64,000 bases of DNA from Mycobacterium sp. GTDB taxonomy: Bacteria; Actinomycetota; Actinomycetes; Mycobacteriales; Mycobacteriaceae. Each line of letters opens with the position of its first letter. Positions within the stretch are counted from its first letter, which is position 1. The notes under the pieces were generated by a model. It saw nothing but the letters and a program-made list of their open reading frames with translations, searched no databases and was not told the origin of the DNA. Positions 26,024-35,641 of the stretch are shown in pieces. The DNA lies in assembly GCF_029961025.1 (NCBI RefSeq), contig NZ_JASBVP010000007.1:310001-374000 (forward strand), in the 5' to 3' direction. Both the position numbers and the translations under genes were made by a program.

Positions 26024-27550
26024 ATGCCGGTCCCGATGCCGCCCACCGACGCGTTGTTTTTGGCCGCCGAGACACCGAAGCGGCCGATGCACGTCGGCGC
26101 ACTGGCATTGCTGAGCGGACCCGAGGGCGGCCACCCGCACCACGTGCGGGAGATGTTCGCCGCCGCGCTGGCGCGTGAGCGGGTAGCGCCGCTGTGGCGG
26201 CGGCGCCCGCGTCGCTCACTGACTTCGCTCGGACAGTGGTACTGGCACACCGACACCACCGCCGACCTGTCCTACCACGTACGGCTGAGCGCGTTGCCGC
26301 GCAACGCCGGGATGGCCGGGTTGTGGGATTTGGTGGCAGAGCTTCATTCGGAGATGCTGGACCGGTCCCGCCCGCTGTGGCAATTGCACCTGATCGAGGG
26401 CCTGGGCGACCAGCGGTACGGGCTGTACGTCAAGACCCACCACGCGATGGCCGACGGTGTCTCGGCGATGGGCCTGCTGCAGCGAACCGTCAGCGCCGAC
26501 CCGGATCGGCGCGGCATGCCCGCGATGTGGGAGATCGCCGGTCACGCCCGATCGTCGGATACCACGGCGACCGCGGGCAGGGCCGGTGGCTTAAGCGCCG
26601 CACGTCGGGTGATGGAAACCGCCGAAGAGTGGGCCGGCATGGTGCCCGCCATGGCCGACACCGCCTGGCGGGCGCTGCGCGGCCGCGGTGGCCCGCTGAG
26701 CCTGGCCGCACCACATACCCCCCTGAACGTGTCGATGAGCAATTCCCGGGTCGTCGCCGGTTGCACCTTCCCGATCGAGCGGCTGCGGCTGGTGGCCAAG
26801 CACGCCGACGCCACCCTCAACGACGTCGTGCTCGCCATGTGCTCGGGTGCGCTGCGGCGTTATCTGCTCGCCCGCGAGGCTTTGCCGGCCGCGCCGCTGG
26901 TGGCGATGGTGCCGGTCTCGCTGCGGGAGGCGGAGAATTCCGGGGCGCCAGGCGACGTTCCCGGCAACAAGATCGGGACGTTGATGTGCTCACTGGGCAC
27001 GCATCTGGCCGATCCGGCCGAGCGGCTGGCGGCGGTGCAGGCGAGCATGCGCGACGGCAAGGCCGCACTCGCACGCCGCAGCCCGTTACAGGTGCTGGCG
27101 ATGAGCGCGGTGGGCGCCGTCCCGCTCGCGCTCGCGATGGTGCTGGGCCGTGCGCCCGGGGTGCCGCCGCCACCGAACGTCATGATTTCCAATGTTCCCG
27201 GCCCGGTGGGACCGCTGTACTGGAACGGCGCTCGCCTGGAAGCGCTCTACCCGGTGTCGGTTCCCGTCGACGGGCAGACCCTCAACATCACCTGCACCAG
27301 CCTCGACGGCCAGATGTCGTTCGGCCTGACCGGCTGCCGCCGCGCCGTACCGCAGATCGGCACGCTGGCCGACCTGCTGGGCCGCGAGCTGGATGTGCTG
27401 GACGCCTTCCACCGGCTCCCGGAAGCCCGCCGCGAGCGACACCACGATCGGCGGCCTCGCCGGCGGCCGAGTTCGCCGCGATCCGGCCAGGCCCCGGCGA
27501 TGCGTTCGTCGTCGCGGTCCGGACCGCAGCGGCCGCTCGGGCCGCGGTAA
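26024..27550 (+). CDS. Wax ester synthase/diacylglycerol acyltransferase (WS/DGAT)
   Basis: A 508-residue acyl-CoA:diacylglycerol/alcohol acyltransferase making storage lipids. The intact catalytic motif THHAMADGVSA is near residue 140. The C-terminal half has NDVVLAMCSGALRRYL, PGNKIGTLMCSLGT and NVMISNVPGPVGPLYWNG, all family hallmarks. ATG 26024 (MPVPMPPTDALFLAAETP) is used because the 52 upstream residues in the track are non-homologous. The C-terminus is a disordered Arg/Pro/Ser-rich tail. It interrupts the ctpC-to-lcp1 order known from M. tuberculosis, so it looks like an insertion here. Confidence 0.9.
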   Translation: MPVPMPPTDALFLAAETPKRPMHVGALALLSGPEGGHPHHVREMFAAALARERVAPLWRRRPRRSLTSLGQWYWHTDTTADLSYHVRLSALPRNAGMAGLWDLVAELHSEMLDRSRPLWQLHLIEGLGDQRYGLYVKTHHAMADGVSAMGLLQRTVSADPDRRGMPAMWEIAGHARSSDTTATAGRAGGLSAARRVMETAEEWAGMVPAMADTAWRALRGRGGPLSLAAPHTPLNVSMSNSRVVAGCTFPIERLRLVAKHADATLNDVVLAMCSGALRRYLLAREALPAAPLVAMVPVSLREAENSGAPGDVPGNKIGTLMCSLGTHLADPAERLAAVQASMRDGKAALARRSPLQVLAMSAVGAVPLALAMVLGRAPGVPPPPNVMISNVPGPVGPLYWNGARLEALYPVSVPVDGQTLNITCTSLDGQMSFGLTGCRRAVPQIGTLADLLGRELDVLDAFHRLPEARRERHHDRRPRRRPSSPRSGQAPAMRSSSRSGPQRPLGPR

Positions 27551-27577
27551 ACGCCGCCGGGCGCGCCCGGGCTTGGC

Positions 27578-28300
27578 TCAGGCCAGGACGCGGGTGATCT
27601 TCTCGGCCTCGATCCTGCGCGGCAACGCCGAGGGGTCGGGGTTGACGACCTGCACCAGCGAGGCGCCGATCGCCAGGACGGCCAGCACATTGTCCACCAG
27701 GTCGCCGGGCCGGTCCCAGGACATGGTGGATAACACCCGGTCGGCTGGTGTCAAAGCCCTGGCCGCCGCGGAGTTTTCACAGGCGGTCAGGACCTCGCCG
27801 ACCGATCGACCGGCCAGTGCCGGGCCGGGATGGGGTTCGGGGATGATCCGGTCGGCGTGCACCCGAACAGCGGTGGCGTAGTCGGTGACGCCGACCGGCA
27901 GATCGGGAGCCGGCCGCCCGAACGGATCCAGCGAGAGCACCGCCACCTCGCCGCCGGCACCGACGGCCGCCTCCGCAGCGTGGACCCGATCAGCGGTGCA
28001 CAACGCGACCTCGGCGGGGCCGCCGAACACGACCTGTGCGCCGATCCACCAGATACCGAACAACACCGCCGCGGTCTGCCAGTGCGCCGGCAGCAGCACG
28101 GCGACCCGGCTGGTCCTCCCGGCGCCCAGTTCGTCGCGCAACAGGTTGCCGGTCTTGGCGGCCCAGTTGGCCAGGGTGGCCGCGGACAGCTCGATGCGCT
28201 CGCCGGCAGCGTCGTCGTAGTAGGTGATGCGCGGTCCCACCGGGTCGGCGCGCAGCATCGGGCCCAGGATCGCGTCGGTGAGCGTGGTCAGTTCACACAC
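27578..28300 (-). CDS. TIGR03089 family protein (acyl-CoA synthetase N-terminal-like)
   Basis: A 240-residue actinobacterial protein of unknown function (Rv3268 type). It resembles the first part of AMP-binding ligases (LSAATLANWAAKTGNLLRDE, VAVLLPAHWQTAAVLFGIW) but lacks the P-loop and the C-terminal lid, so it is unlikely to be a ligase by itself. GTG 28300 overlaps the lcp1 stop by 13 bp, showing coupling to the cell-wall ligase gene. The constant pairing of these two genes in mycobacteria points to a cell-envelope role. Confidence 0.85.
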   Translation of the reverse strand: MCELTTLTDAILGPMLRADPVGPRITYYDDAAGERIELSAATLANWAAKTGNLLRDELGAGRTSRVAVLLPAHWQTAAVLFGIWWIGAQVVFGGPAEVALCTADRVHAAEAAVGAGGEVAVLSLDPFGRPAPDLPVGVTDYATAVRVHADRIIPEPHPGPALAGRSVGEVLTACENSAAARALTPADRVLSTMSWDRPGDLVDNVLAVLAIGASLVQVVNPDPSALPRRIEAEKITRVLA

Positions 28301-29754
28301 TCCGGGTGCTCGGAGCCGGCGGTCAGAATCGGCGACGGCGGGGGAGCGCCGGTGTCGCCCGGACCCTGCTGCGACGCGGCCGGCTTCGCCGCGGCGGTGC
28401 CCTCAAGACCGGATCCGGGGCCGGTGTAGTCGTTGGAGAGCACCACCCGAACGGATCCGGGCGGCACCGACGGATCGGCGATGACGGGCAAGCCGCCGAG
28501 GTCTTTAGACACCGCCTGCGCGCCCAGGTCGTCGGTCTTAGCGGCCCGCACCTGGCTAGCGGTCACATGCCCGGTTTCGTTGTTGGCGACGGTGCCCGCG
28601 GTAAACCCTTTGGCGGTCAACACCTCTGACACCGCAGCGGCCAATCCGTTGATGTCGGTGTCATTGAACACGTTGGCGGTGGTCTTGCTGGGCGTGTAGG
28701 TCAACTCTTCGGTTTTGCCCTGATCCTGGGCACGCAGCAAGCCGGCGACCCAGTCGCGAACCTGGTTGGGATCCACCCGCACCACGCTGTGCATGCCGTC
28801 ATCGCTCCAGCCGGCTTCATCGAGCACCGGAATGGTGGCGAAGGCGATATTGCCGGCGGCCAGCTTCTGCAACTGCTGCACGAAATCCATGATGTCCCAC
28901 CCGGAGGAGATCACCACCGACCGTTGGATGGCCTGCTGCAGCCGGTTCAGCGTGGCGGGGTGTGACAGCGTCTTGCCGGAGATGACCTTATGGGCGAGTG
29001 CGGCCATCACCGCCTGCTGGCGCACCACCCGATCCAGGTCGCCGCGGGGCAAATCGTGGCGCTGGCGGACAAAGCTCAATGCCTGGGGGCCGTTGAGCTT
29101 TTGCCAGCCCGCCGGAAAGTCGGCACCCGAAAATGGCTCGTACACCGGTTCTTTGAGGCACACGTCGACACCGCCGAGGGCATCGGTGATCAGGGCGAAG
29201 CCCAGCAGGCCGATCTCGGCATAGTGGTCGACGGTCACCCCGGTCAGGTCGGCGACCGTTTCGATCAGGGCCTCCCGGCCGGCCTCCGTACCCCGCGCCT
29301 CGGCCTCCGCCGGCGCCACGCCCGACTTGACGAGGCCGGCCCGCTTGTCCTCCCTGACTTGCCCGTAAACCCCGTTGATCTTGGTCTTGCCCAGACCCGG
29401 TGCCTGGACATAGGTGTCGCGCGGAATCGAGATCGCGGTGGCCGATTTTCCGTTGTTGGGGATGCGAATCAAGATGATGGTGTCGGTGTTGGTGACGACG
29501 TCGTCACCCGCGCGCAGCGCGGCCAACTCCTCGGCGGACAGCGGGTTGCCGTGGGCGTCGGTGCGGCTGTCCATGCCGACCAGCAAGATGTCGATCGCAC
29601 CGTCGTCGCCGCCACGGCCCAGCGAGGGGGCGAACATGTGATAGATGCCGTCTTCGAAGGTGTGGAGCTTGCTCCACGCGACCCCGGTGCCGAGCACCAC
29701 GGTGACGGCCGCCGCGGTGGCGACCATACGGCTCACTCGCTGAACATCCATCAC
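28288..29754 (-). CDS. lcp1: LytR-CpsA-Psr family cell-wall ligase (Lcp1 type)
   Basis: A 488-residue LCP phosphotransferase corresponding to Rv3267, which joins arabinogalactan to peptidoglycan. One N-terminal transmembrane helix (ATAAAVTVVLGTGVAW) anchors an extracytoplasmic LCP domain with ILLVGMDSR, NTDTIILIRI, SIPRDTYVQ and GDLDRVVRQQ, the Asp/Arg residues that hold the polyprenyl pyrophosphate. A LytR_C-type domain occupies roughly residues 345-440, followed by a Pro/Ser tail. It is divergent from rmlD-wbbL, which makes the rhamnose linker of the same structure. Confidence 0.93.
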   Translation of the reverse strand: MMDVQRVSRMVATAAAVTVVLGTGVAWSKLHTFEDGIYHMFAPSLGRGGDDGAIDILLVGMDSRTDAHGNPLSAEELAALRAGDDVVTNTDTIILIRIPNNGKSATAISIPRDTYVQAPGLGKTKINGVYGQVREDKRAGLVKSGVAPAEAEARGTEAGREALIETVADLTGVTVDHYAEIGLLGFALITDALGGVDVCLKEPVYEPFSGADFPAGWQKLNGPQALSFVRQRHDLPRGDLDRVVRQQAVMAALAHKVISGKTLSHPATLNRLQQAIQRSVVISSGWDIMDFVQQLQKLAAGNIAFATIPVLDEAGWSDDGMHSVVRVDPNQVRDWVAGLLRAQDQGKTEELTYTPSKTTANVFNDTDINGLAAAVSEVLTAKGFTAGTVANNETGHVTASQVRAAKTDDLGAQAVSKDLGGLPVIADPSVPPGSVRVVLSNDYTGPGSGLEGTAAAKPAASQQGPGDTGAPPPSPILTAGSEHPECVN

Positions 29755-29876
29755 TTTAGATTACTTCCGCTACAGCCCCATCGTGGGGACGAGGGTCCGG
29801 CGTGCCAGACTCAACCCGTGCAGAGCGAAGCGCTGCGCTGGGGGTGCCTGCCGGTCGCAAGCGAGGGCGGCCGCGG

Positions 29877-30785
29877 ATGAGCCCGCCGGCCAGGATCGTG
29901 ATCACCGGCGCCGGCGGGCAGGTCGGGAGGTTTTTGGCGGCGGCGGCCGCCGACCGGGGCGGCGACGTGCTGGCGCTGACCTCAGCGCAGTGGGATATCA
30001 CCGACCCGGCCGCCGCCGAGCGCATCGTGCAGACCGGCGACGTGGTGATCAACTGTGCGGCCTACACCGACGTCGACGCCGCCGAGAGCGAGGCGGTCAG
30101 GGCGTATGCGGTCAACGCGACCGGCCCGCGGTATCTGGCGCGCGCCTGCGCGCGCGCCGGCGCCCGGCTGATCCACGTTTCCACCGACTATGTGTTCAGC
30201 GGCGAGTTCGGCGGCCGGCCGCCGCGCCCCTATGAGCCCGGCGACCAGACCGGTCCGGTGAATGCCTACGGGCGCACCAAGCTCGCCGGCGAATCGGCCG
30301 TTCTGGCGGCATGTCCGGACGCCACCGTGGTGCGCACCGCCTGGGTCTACACCGGGGGGGCCGGCAACGACTTCGTCGCCACCATGCGCCGGCTGGCCGC
30401 CGGCGACGGCGTCGTGGAGGTGGTCGATGACCAAACCGGCTCACCGACCTACGTCGCGGATCTGGCCGCGGCGCTGCTGGAGGTGGCCGACGGGCGGGTT
30501 GGGCGGGCGCCGGCGGGCATCATGCACATCGCCAACGACGGGGCGGTCACCCGCTACGGTCTCGCCCGCGCGGTGTTCGAGGAGCTGGGGGCCGACCCGC
30601 GGCGGGTGTTGCCGGTCTCCAGCGACCACAAGCCGCGGCCGGCGCGCCGACCGCGCTACTCCGCGTTGTCACCCCGGCTGTCGGTGCAGGCCGGTCTCTC
30701 GCCGCTTCGGCCATGGCGGGATGCGGTGGCCCGGGCATTGTCCGCGGCGCAGTCCCCGCGACCGTTACCCTCGACGCGTGAGTGA
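29877..30785 (+). CDS. rmlD: dTDP-4-dehydrorhamnose reductase RmlD
   Basis: A 302-residue NADPH-dependent reductase for the last step in dTDP-L-rhamnose synthesis, needed for the arabinogalactan linker. Visible are the nucleotide loop ITGAGGQVGRF, INCAAYTDVDAAE near residue 58, STDYVFSG near 102 and the catalytic YGRTK motif near 128. ATG 29877 (MSPPARIVITG) is used since the 25 residues before it are not family-like. The gene overlaps wbbL by eight bases. Confidence 0.94.
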   Translation: MSPPARIVITGAGGQVGRFLAAAAADRGGDVLALTSAQWDITDPAAAERIVQTGDVVINCAAYTDVDAAESEAVRAYAVNATGPRYLARACARAGARLIHVSTDYVFSGEFGGRPPRPYEPGDQTGPVNAYGRTKLAGESAVLAACPDATVVRTAWVYTGGAGNDFVATMRRLAAGDGVVEVVDDQTGSPTYVADLAAALLEVADGRVGRAPAGIMHIANDGAVTRYGLARAVFEELGADPRRVLPVSSDHKPRPARRPRYSALSPRLSVQAGLSPLRPWRDAVARALSAAQSPRPLPSTRE

Positions 30786-31671
30786 CATTCTGCCGGTGGT
30801 GACGGTGACCTACTCCCCGGGGCCGCACCTGGAGCGTTTTCTGGCATCGCTGTCACTGGCCACCGAGCGGCCGGTGCGGGTGCTGCTGGCAGACAACGGC
30901 TCCACCGACGGGGCCCCGCAGGAGGCGGTGGCGCGCTACCCCGATGTGCGGCTGTTCCACACCGGGGCCAACCTCGGTTACGGAACGGCGGTGAACCGTG
31001 CGATCCTCCAGCTCGCCAAAGACGGCGAGGTCAGCGACGAGTGGGTCATCGTGGCCAACCCGGACGTGCAGTGGGGGCCGGGCAGCATCGACGCGCTGCT
31101 GGACGCCGCCGCCCGCTGGCCCCGCGCGGCCACCCTGGGCCCGCTGATCCGGGAGCCCGACGGCTCGGTGTACCCCTCGGCGCGCCAGCTGCCCAGCCTG
31201 ATCCGCGGGGGCATGCACGCGGTGCTCGGACCGATCTGGCGCGACAACCCGTGGTCGACGGCTTACCGCCAGCAGCGCCTGGAGCCCAGCGAGCGCCCGG
31301 TGGGCTGGTTGTCGGGTTCGTGTCTGCTGGTGCGCCGCGCGGCCTTCGACCAGGTCGGCGGCTTTGACGAGCGTTATTTTTTGTACTTCGAGGACGTCGA
31401 CCTCGGCGACCGGCTGGCCAAAGCGGGTTGGTTGAACGTCTATGTGCCGTCCGCTGAGGTGCTGCACCACAAGGGTCATGTCACCCGGCGCGATCCGGCC
31501 GGCAACCTGGCGGCCCATCACAGCAGCACCTATATCTTCCTCGCCGACCGGCATTCCGGTTGGTGGCGCGCGCCGCTGCGATGGACGATGCGGGCCGGAT
31601 TGCTGGCACGCTCGCGGTGGATGGTGCGCCGGTCGCGGCGCGCACAGGCAGAAGGGCGGCGGACACGGTGA
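30778..31671 (+). CDS. wbbL: Rhamnosyltransferase WbbL
   Basis: A 297-residue GT2-family transferase that adds rhamnose to decaprenyl-diphosphate-GlcNAc, forming the mycolyl-arabinogalactan linker; it is essential in M. tuberculosis. The N-terminal nucleotide-sugar fold shows VLLADNGSTDGAPQ, the DxD-like WVIVANPDVQ near residue 96 and YFLYFEDVDLGDRL near 200. It starts with GTG inside the end of rmlD and its stop overlaps the next start (GTGA), so rmlD, wbbL and the guanylyltransferase gene are coupled. Confidence 0.94.
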   Translation: MSDILPVVTVTYSPGPHLERFLASLSLATERPVRVLLADNGSTDGAPQEAVARYPDVRLFHTGANLGYGTAVNRAILQLAKDGEVSDEWVIVANPDVQWGPGSIDALLDAAARWPRAATLGPLIREPDGSVYPSARQLPSLIRGGMHAVLGPIWRDNPWSTAYRQQRLEPSERPVGWLSGSCLLVRRAAFDQVGGFDERYFLYFEDVDLGDRLAKAGWLNVYVPSAEVLHHKGHVTRRDPAGNLAAHHSSTYIFLADRHSGWWRAPLRWTMRAGLLARSRWMVRRSRRAQAEGRRTR

Positions 31672-32741
31672 CCCACCCCGAGGTCGATGCGGTGGTCTTA
31701 GTCGGCGGCAAGGGCACCCGGCTGCGGCCGCTGACCCTGTCGGCGCCCAAGCCGATGCTGCCGATCGCCGGGGTGCCGCTGCTAACGCACCTGCTGTCGC
31801 GAATCGCGGCGGCCGGTATCGAGCACGTGGTGCTGGGCACGTCTGATCGGCCGGCGGTGTTCGAGGCGGAATTCGGTGATGGGTCCAAGCTGGGTTTGCA
31901 AATCGAATACCTGACCGAGGAGCACCCGTTGGGAACCGGCGGCGCCATCGCCAACGTCGCGGGGCAACTGCGTTACGACACCGTGATGGTGTTCAACGGC
32001 GACGTGCTCTCGGGCGTGGATCTGGGTCGGCTGCTCGAGTACCACCGCGACAGCCGGGCCGATGTCACTTTGCACCTCACCCGGGTTTCTGACCCCCGGG
32101 CATTCGGCTGTGTGCCCACCGAGAACGGCCGGGTCACCGCATTTCTCGAAAAGACCGAGGACCCGCCGACCGACCAGATCAATGCGGGTTGCTATGTCTT
32201 CTCCCGCGAGATCATCGGCCGCATTCCCCGGGGCCGGGAGGTCTCGGTGGAGCGCGAGGTGTTTCCGGCGCTGCTGTCCGCGGGGGTCAAGATCTGCGGC
32301 TATGTGGACGGCAGCTACTGGCGGGACATGGGCACGCCGGAGGACTTCGTGCGGGGTTCTGCGGATTTGGTGCGTGGCATTGCCCTGTCTCCGGCCCTGC
32401 ACGGTCACCACGGTGAGAAGTTGGTGCACGACGGGGCGGCGGTGTCCCCGGGGGCGGTGCTCATCGGCGGGACGGTCGTCGGGCGGGGCGCCGAGATCGG
32501 CCCCGGTGTCCGGTTGGACGGTGCGGTCATCTTCGACGGCGTGCGGGTCGAGGCCGGCAGCGTGATCGAGCGGTCGATCATCGGCTTCGGGGCTCGTATC
32601 GGCCCGCGGGCACTGATCCGGGACGGTGTGATCGGCGACGGCGCCGATATCGGCGCCCGCTGTGAGCTGCTGCGTGGTGCCCGGGTGTGGCCCGGGGTCG
32701 TTATTCCCGACGGCGGTATCCGCTACTCCAGCGACGTCTGA
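31668..32741 (+). CDS. manC: Mannose-1-phosphate guanylyltransferase (GDP-mannose pyrophosphorylase)
   Basis: A 357-residue nucleotidyltransferase that makes GDP-mannose for lipomannan, PIMs and glycoproteins. The N-terminal pyrophosphorylase signature VVLVGGKGTRLRPLTL is at about residue 10, FNGDVLSG near 105 and YWRDMGTPED near 217. The C-terminus (from about 255) is a left-handed beta-helix with hexapeptide repeats such as VIFDGVRVEAGSVIERSII. It corresponds to Rv3264c, which older literature calls manB; I use manC for the activity. It is coupled to wbbL, and its 3' end overlaps a NUDIX remnant on the other strand. Confidence 0.9.
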   Translation: MTHPEVDAVVLVGGKGTRLRPLTLSAPKPMLPIAGVPLLTHLLSRIAAAGIEHVVLGTSDRPAVFEAEFGDGSKLGLQIEYLTEEHPLGTGGAIANVAGQLRYDTVMVFNGDVLSGVDLGRLLEYHRDSRADVTLHLTRVSDPRAFGCVPTENGRVTAFLEKTEDPPTDQINAGCYVFSREIIGRIPRGREVSVEREVFPALLSAGVKICGYVDGSYWRDMGTPEDFVRGSADLVRGIALSPALHGHHGEKLVHDGAAVSPGAVLIGGTVVGRGAEIGPGVRLDGAVIFDGVRVEAGSVIERSIIGFGARIGPRALIRDGVIGDGADIGARCELLRGARVWPGVVIPDGGIRYSSDV

Positions 32742-32925
32742 GTCGCCCGGGAGACCGGGTAGGCCAGCGCGTCGTCGCTGCCCGGCGGCAACGACTCCAC
32801 CGGCCACCAGCGCAGATTCATCGACTCGCGGCTGATCGCGATCTGCGCCCCGGGCGGCGCGTGGGCCGTGAACTGCGGGTCCAGGTGGCGGGTCGAAAGG
32901 CCCGGTGAGCAGCTGACCGGGGCAC
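32723..32925 (-). pseudogene. C-terminal remnant of a NUDIX hydrolase gene
   Basis: Just after the fbiB stop codon, in one open frame, the minus strand reads SCSPGLSTRHLDPQFTAHAP then GAQIAISRESMNLRWWPVES and ends at 32723. This is the usual C-terminal half of a small actinobacterial NUDIX hydrolase. The N-terminal half with the NUDIX box is absent: fbiB abuts the remnant directly. There is no start codon with a ribosome site. The gene appears to have lost its 5' half by deletion. Confidence 0.7.
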
Positions 32926-32933
32926 TTATTTGC

Positions 32934-34304
32934 TCATTTGCGCACCAGCAGATCCGCGGGCGGGGCCGGGTCCCGCGGTTGTACCGGCTGGTGGGGGTAG
33001 CCGATCGCGATGGCGCCCAACGGTTCCCAGTCGTCGGGCAGCTCCAGCTGGGCGCGCACCACCTCGGCCGCGAAGATCGTCGATCCGATCCAGCAGCTGC
33101 CCAGGCCACGCACCGCCAGCGCGACCAGCAGGGCTTGCACGGCCGCGCCTCCCGCGACCGTGAACATGGTGTGCTCGGCGGTGCTGCGAGCGGCATCGGG
33201 GTAGCGGTGCGCGCCGTCGGCCACCAGCATCGGGAGAACGACTTCGGGTGCCTCGTAGAGGATCTGGCCCCGCGCCACCCGCCGCTCCACGGCGTCGGTG
33301 GGCCGGCCGTCGGCGATCAGGTCGGAGCGCCACTTGGCGCGCATCGCGTCCAGCAGCCGGGTGCGAACCGGGGGTGTCTGCAGCCACACGAACCGCACCG
33401 GGTGGGTGTGATGCGGGGCCGGGGCGGTCAGGGCCTCGGCGACGGCGGCCTCGAGGAGGTGCGCGGGCACCGGCCGGTCGGCGAACTGGCGGATCGACCT
33501 GCGCAGCAACTGGGCCTGTCGGCGGCCCAATTCGAGGGCTTCGGCGGTGCCGAGCCAAAACAGATCCTCGTCGCCGGGTCGCAGCAAGTCTTGTGCCGTG
33601 GAGCCGTTGTCGGTCACGATGCGGCCGCCAAGTCCGCGCACCACCGCCACCGGCACGGCGCCCAGTTTGCCTTTGACCAGATCCGCCGCGGCCGCGATCT
33701 CGTCGGCCACGGCGATTTCGCTGACCCGCAACTCGTTGCCGTGCCGGTCGAAGGCGCCGGTATACCTGTGCAGCACAGTCAGACCGGCGGCGCCGACGGC
33801 GGCGTCGATCTGGCCGGTGCGCCAGGCGCGGCCCATGGTGTCGGTGACCACGACGGCGACCGTGACACCGAGACGTTCCCGCAAGGCGGCGCGCAGCGCC
33901 GCGGCACTGGCATCCGGGTCGACGGGCAGCAGCGCCAGTTCGGCCGGGCCGACGTTCGAGGCGTCTACCCCGGCGGCGGCCTGCACCACACCCAGGCGGC
34001 CCTCGGTGATCAGGGTCCGGCCCTTGCGGGCCAGCACCCGCACCGACTCCTGGCTGATCAGCTTGCGCCGCAACCGGTCTCGTTTCACGGCGTCGTTGGG
34101 TGCTGGTATCAGCCGGCCCTCGCACTTCGACACCACCTTGCTGGTCACGACCACCACGTCGCCGTCGCGCAGCCAGGGCGCGGCCGCCGCCAGGGCCGCG
34201 CCGAGGTCGTCGCCGGGCCGGAATTCGGGAAGCCCGGCGACGGGAAGGATCTCGACGGGCGAGCCGGAGCCGTGGTCCGGCGGCACCGGATCCCCGACGT
34301 TCAC
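32934..34304 (-). CDS. fbiB: Coenzyme F420:L-glutamate ligase / dehydro-F420 reductase FbiB
   Basis: A 456-residue two-domain enzyme. Residues 1 to about 245 form the CofE-like gamma-glutamyl ligase ([47 protein letters not shown]). The rest is a nitroreductase-fold FMN domain ([24 protein letters not shown]) that reduces dehydro-F420-0. It extends the polyglutamate tail of F420. GTG 34304 overlaps the fbiA stop (GTGA). F420 is used by many mycobacterial luciferase-like and nitroreductase enzymes. Confidence 0.95.
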   Translation of the reverse strand: MNVGDPVPPDHGSGSPVEILPVAGLPEFRPGDDLGAALAAAAPWLRDGDVVVVTSKVVSKCEGRLIPAPNDAVKRDRLRRKLISQESVRVLARKGRTLITEGRLGVVQAAAGVDASNVGPAELALLPVDPDASAAALRAALRERLGVTVAVVVTDTMGRAWRTGQIDAAVGAAGLTVLHRYTGAFDRHGNELRVSEIAVADEIAAAADLVKGKLGAVPVAVVRGLGGRIVTDNGSTAQDLLRPGDEDLFWLGTAEALELGRRQAQLLRRSIRQFADRPVPAHLLEAAVAEALTAPAPHHTHPVRFVWLQTPPVRTRLLDAMRAKWRSDLIADGRPTDAVERRVARGQILYEAPEVVLPMLVADGAHRYPDAARSTAEHTMFTVAGGAAVQALLVALAVRGLGSCWIGSTIFAAEVVRAQLELPDDWEPLGAIAIGYPHQPVQPRDPAPPADLLVRK

Positions 34305-35293
34305 GCCGGCACCCCCGCCAGCTCCAGGCCGGCGCTCACCATCTTGGCCGTCGCTTCCGGGTCGGTCATCAGCAGGGGAACCGATCGCACGGCCACACCG
34401 TCGATCGCGGCGTGCTCGCCGTCATGCACGAGCCAGCAGTCCAATATCCCGGTGTCGCTGCGGGCCCCGTAATAGCGGCCCACCGCCTCCGCGGTGGACT
34501 CCACACCGATTGCGGTAAGACACTCATAAGCCATGCCGCGCAACGGCTTTCCATCGATGATCGGCGAGTATCCGACAACCGGGGCAGTGGCTGAGCGCAG
34601 TGCCGCCCGGATGCCGGGGACCGCCAGGATGGCGCCGATACTCACCACCGGGTTCGACGGCGCCAACAAAATGATGTCAGCCTCGGCGAGGGCTTGCGCC
34701 GATTCGGTTGCTGCGCTGGCCGTTTCAGAACCGATGAAGGCGAAGCCGTGCGTGGGCACCTGGGCGCGGTAGCGCACCCACCATTCCTGAAAATGGATTG
34801 CCCGCCGGGTGCCGTCAGCAGGGTCGGTGATGACCACGTGGGTTTCGCACCGATCGTCGCTGGCCGGCAGCAACCGCGCCCCCGGCCGCCAGCGGTCGCA
34901 GAGCGCAGCGGTGATCTGCGACAGCGGGTAGCCGGCCCGCAGCATCCGGGTGCGCACCAGATGGGTTGCCAGATCGCGATCGCCCAGGTGAAACCAGTCG
35001 GGTTGCACACCGTAGCGGGCCAGTTCCTCCATTGCGTGCCAGGTTTCGTCGCGGTGGCCCCAGCCGCGCTCCGGGTCGACACCGCCGCCGAGGGTGTACA
35101 TGCAGGTGTCCAGATCGGGGCAGACCCGCAGCCCGTGGATCCAGGCGTCATCGCCGATGTTGACGATCGCGGTCAACTCGTGGTCACCGCTCGGAAGGTG
35201 TTGGGGGGCAAACTGACCCAGGCCGAGCAGGCGCTGCACCCCAAGCAGGAAACGGGCGCCGCCGACTCCGCCGACGAGAACCGTGACCTTCAC
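34301..35293 (-). CDS. fbiA: Phosphoenolpyruvyl/2-phospholactate transferase FbiA (CofD)
   Basis: A 330-residue CofD-family transferase that joins the activated three-carbon phospho-acid moiety to Fo in F420 biosynthesis. N-terminal [14 protein letters not shown] is the substrate-binding loop; INIGDD-like [21 protein letters not shown] and [13 protein letters not shown] near residue 200 are family signatures. I chose GTG 35293 (VKVTVLVGG); the long track N-terminus has no homology. It is the first gene of the fbiAB operon and divergent from whiB2. Confidence 0.95.
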   Translation of the reverse strand: MKVTVLVGGVGGARFLLGVQRLLGLGQFAPQHLPSGDHELTAIVNIGDDAWIHGLRVCPDLDTCMYTLGGGVDPERGWGHRDETWHAMEELARYGVQPDWFHLGDRDLATHLVRTRMLRAGYPLSQITAALCDRWRPGARLLPASDDRCETHVVITDPADGTRRAIHFQEWWVRYRAQVPTHGFAFIGSETASAATESAQALAEADIILLAPSNPVVSIGAILAVPGIRAALRSATAPVVGYSPIIDGKPLRGMAYECLTAIGVESTAEAVGRYYGARSDTGILDCWLVHDGEHAAIDGVAVRSVPLLMTDPEATAKMVSAGLELAGVPA

Positions 35294-35641
35294 ACCGCAG
35301 ACAGTACGCGGAGTTCGCGAGGCCGCGGGGGTGGGCCGCGCTTCCCCATCTCCCGGCGACAGCCGGCGAGAGCGCAACCAGCCCACCCGGTGCGACACGC
35401 CGCAGGCCAAAGCACCGCAGAACCGCCAAATTTTGATCACGAGATGGTATGAAATTGCATTCCGGATCTTGACCGCGGTTGCTTACGCGTGTGTAATCAC
35501 ATGAGTGTCATTTCTCGGCCCGACCAATTACCGTGTCGCAGCCGGGATTCGGTCACATGTTCGAATATTGAGATGGTCGCAGATCCAACCACATCACAAT
35601 AGCGGGCGACATTCACGAACAACCAGGTGAGGAGTCGGAGC
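35294..35641. promoter_or_regulatory. Divergent fbiA / whiB2 promoter region
   Basis: This 348-bp stretch holds no gene. Its whiB2-proximal part, from about 35430, is distinctly more AT-rich than the surroundings (AATTTTGATCACGAGATGG, GTTCGAATATTGAGATGG), as expected of a regulated promoter. TGTG-TAAT-CACA at about 35490-35501 is a short dyad, but its 4-bp spacer does not fit the mycobacterial Crp consensus. GAGGAG precedes the whiB2 ATG. No certain -10/-35 element was assigned. Confidence 0.5.

Noticed and set aside
29800-29876. Possible MIRU-like sequence before rmlD (GTGCAGAGCGAAGCGCTGCG)
   Set aside because: It shares GCAGAGCGAAGCG with MIRUs but lacks the GACGATG start and GCGGCGCCGATG end, so the resemblance is too short.
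35490-35501. Possible Crp site TGTGTAATCACA before whiB2
   Set aside because: The TGTG and CACA halves are only 4 bp apart, while the mycobacterial Crp consensus needs 8; likely chance.
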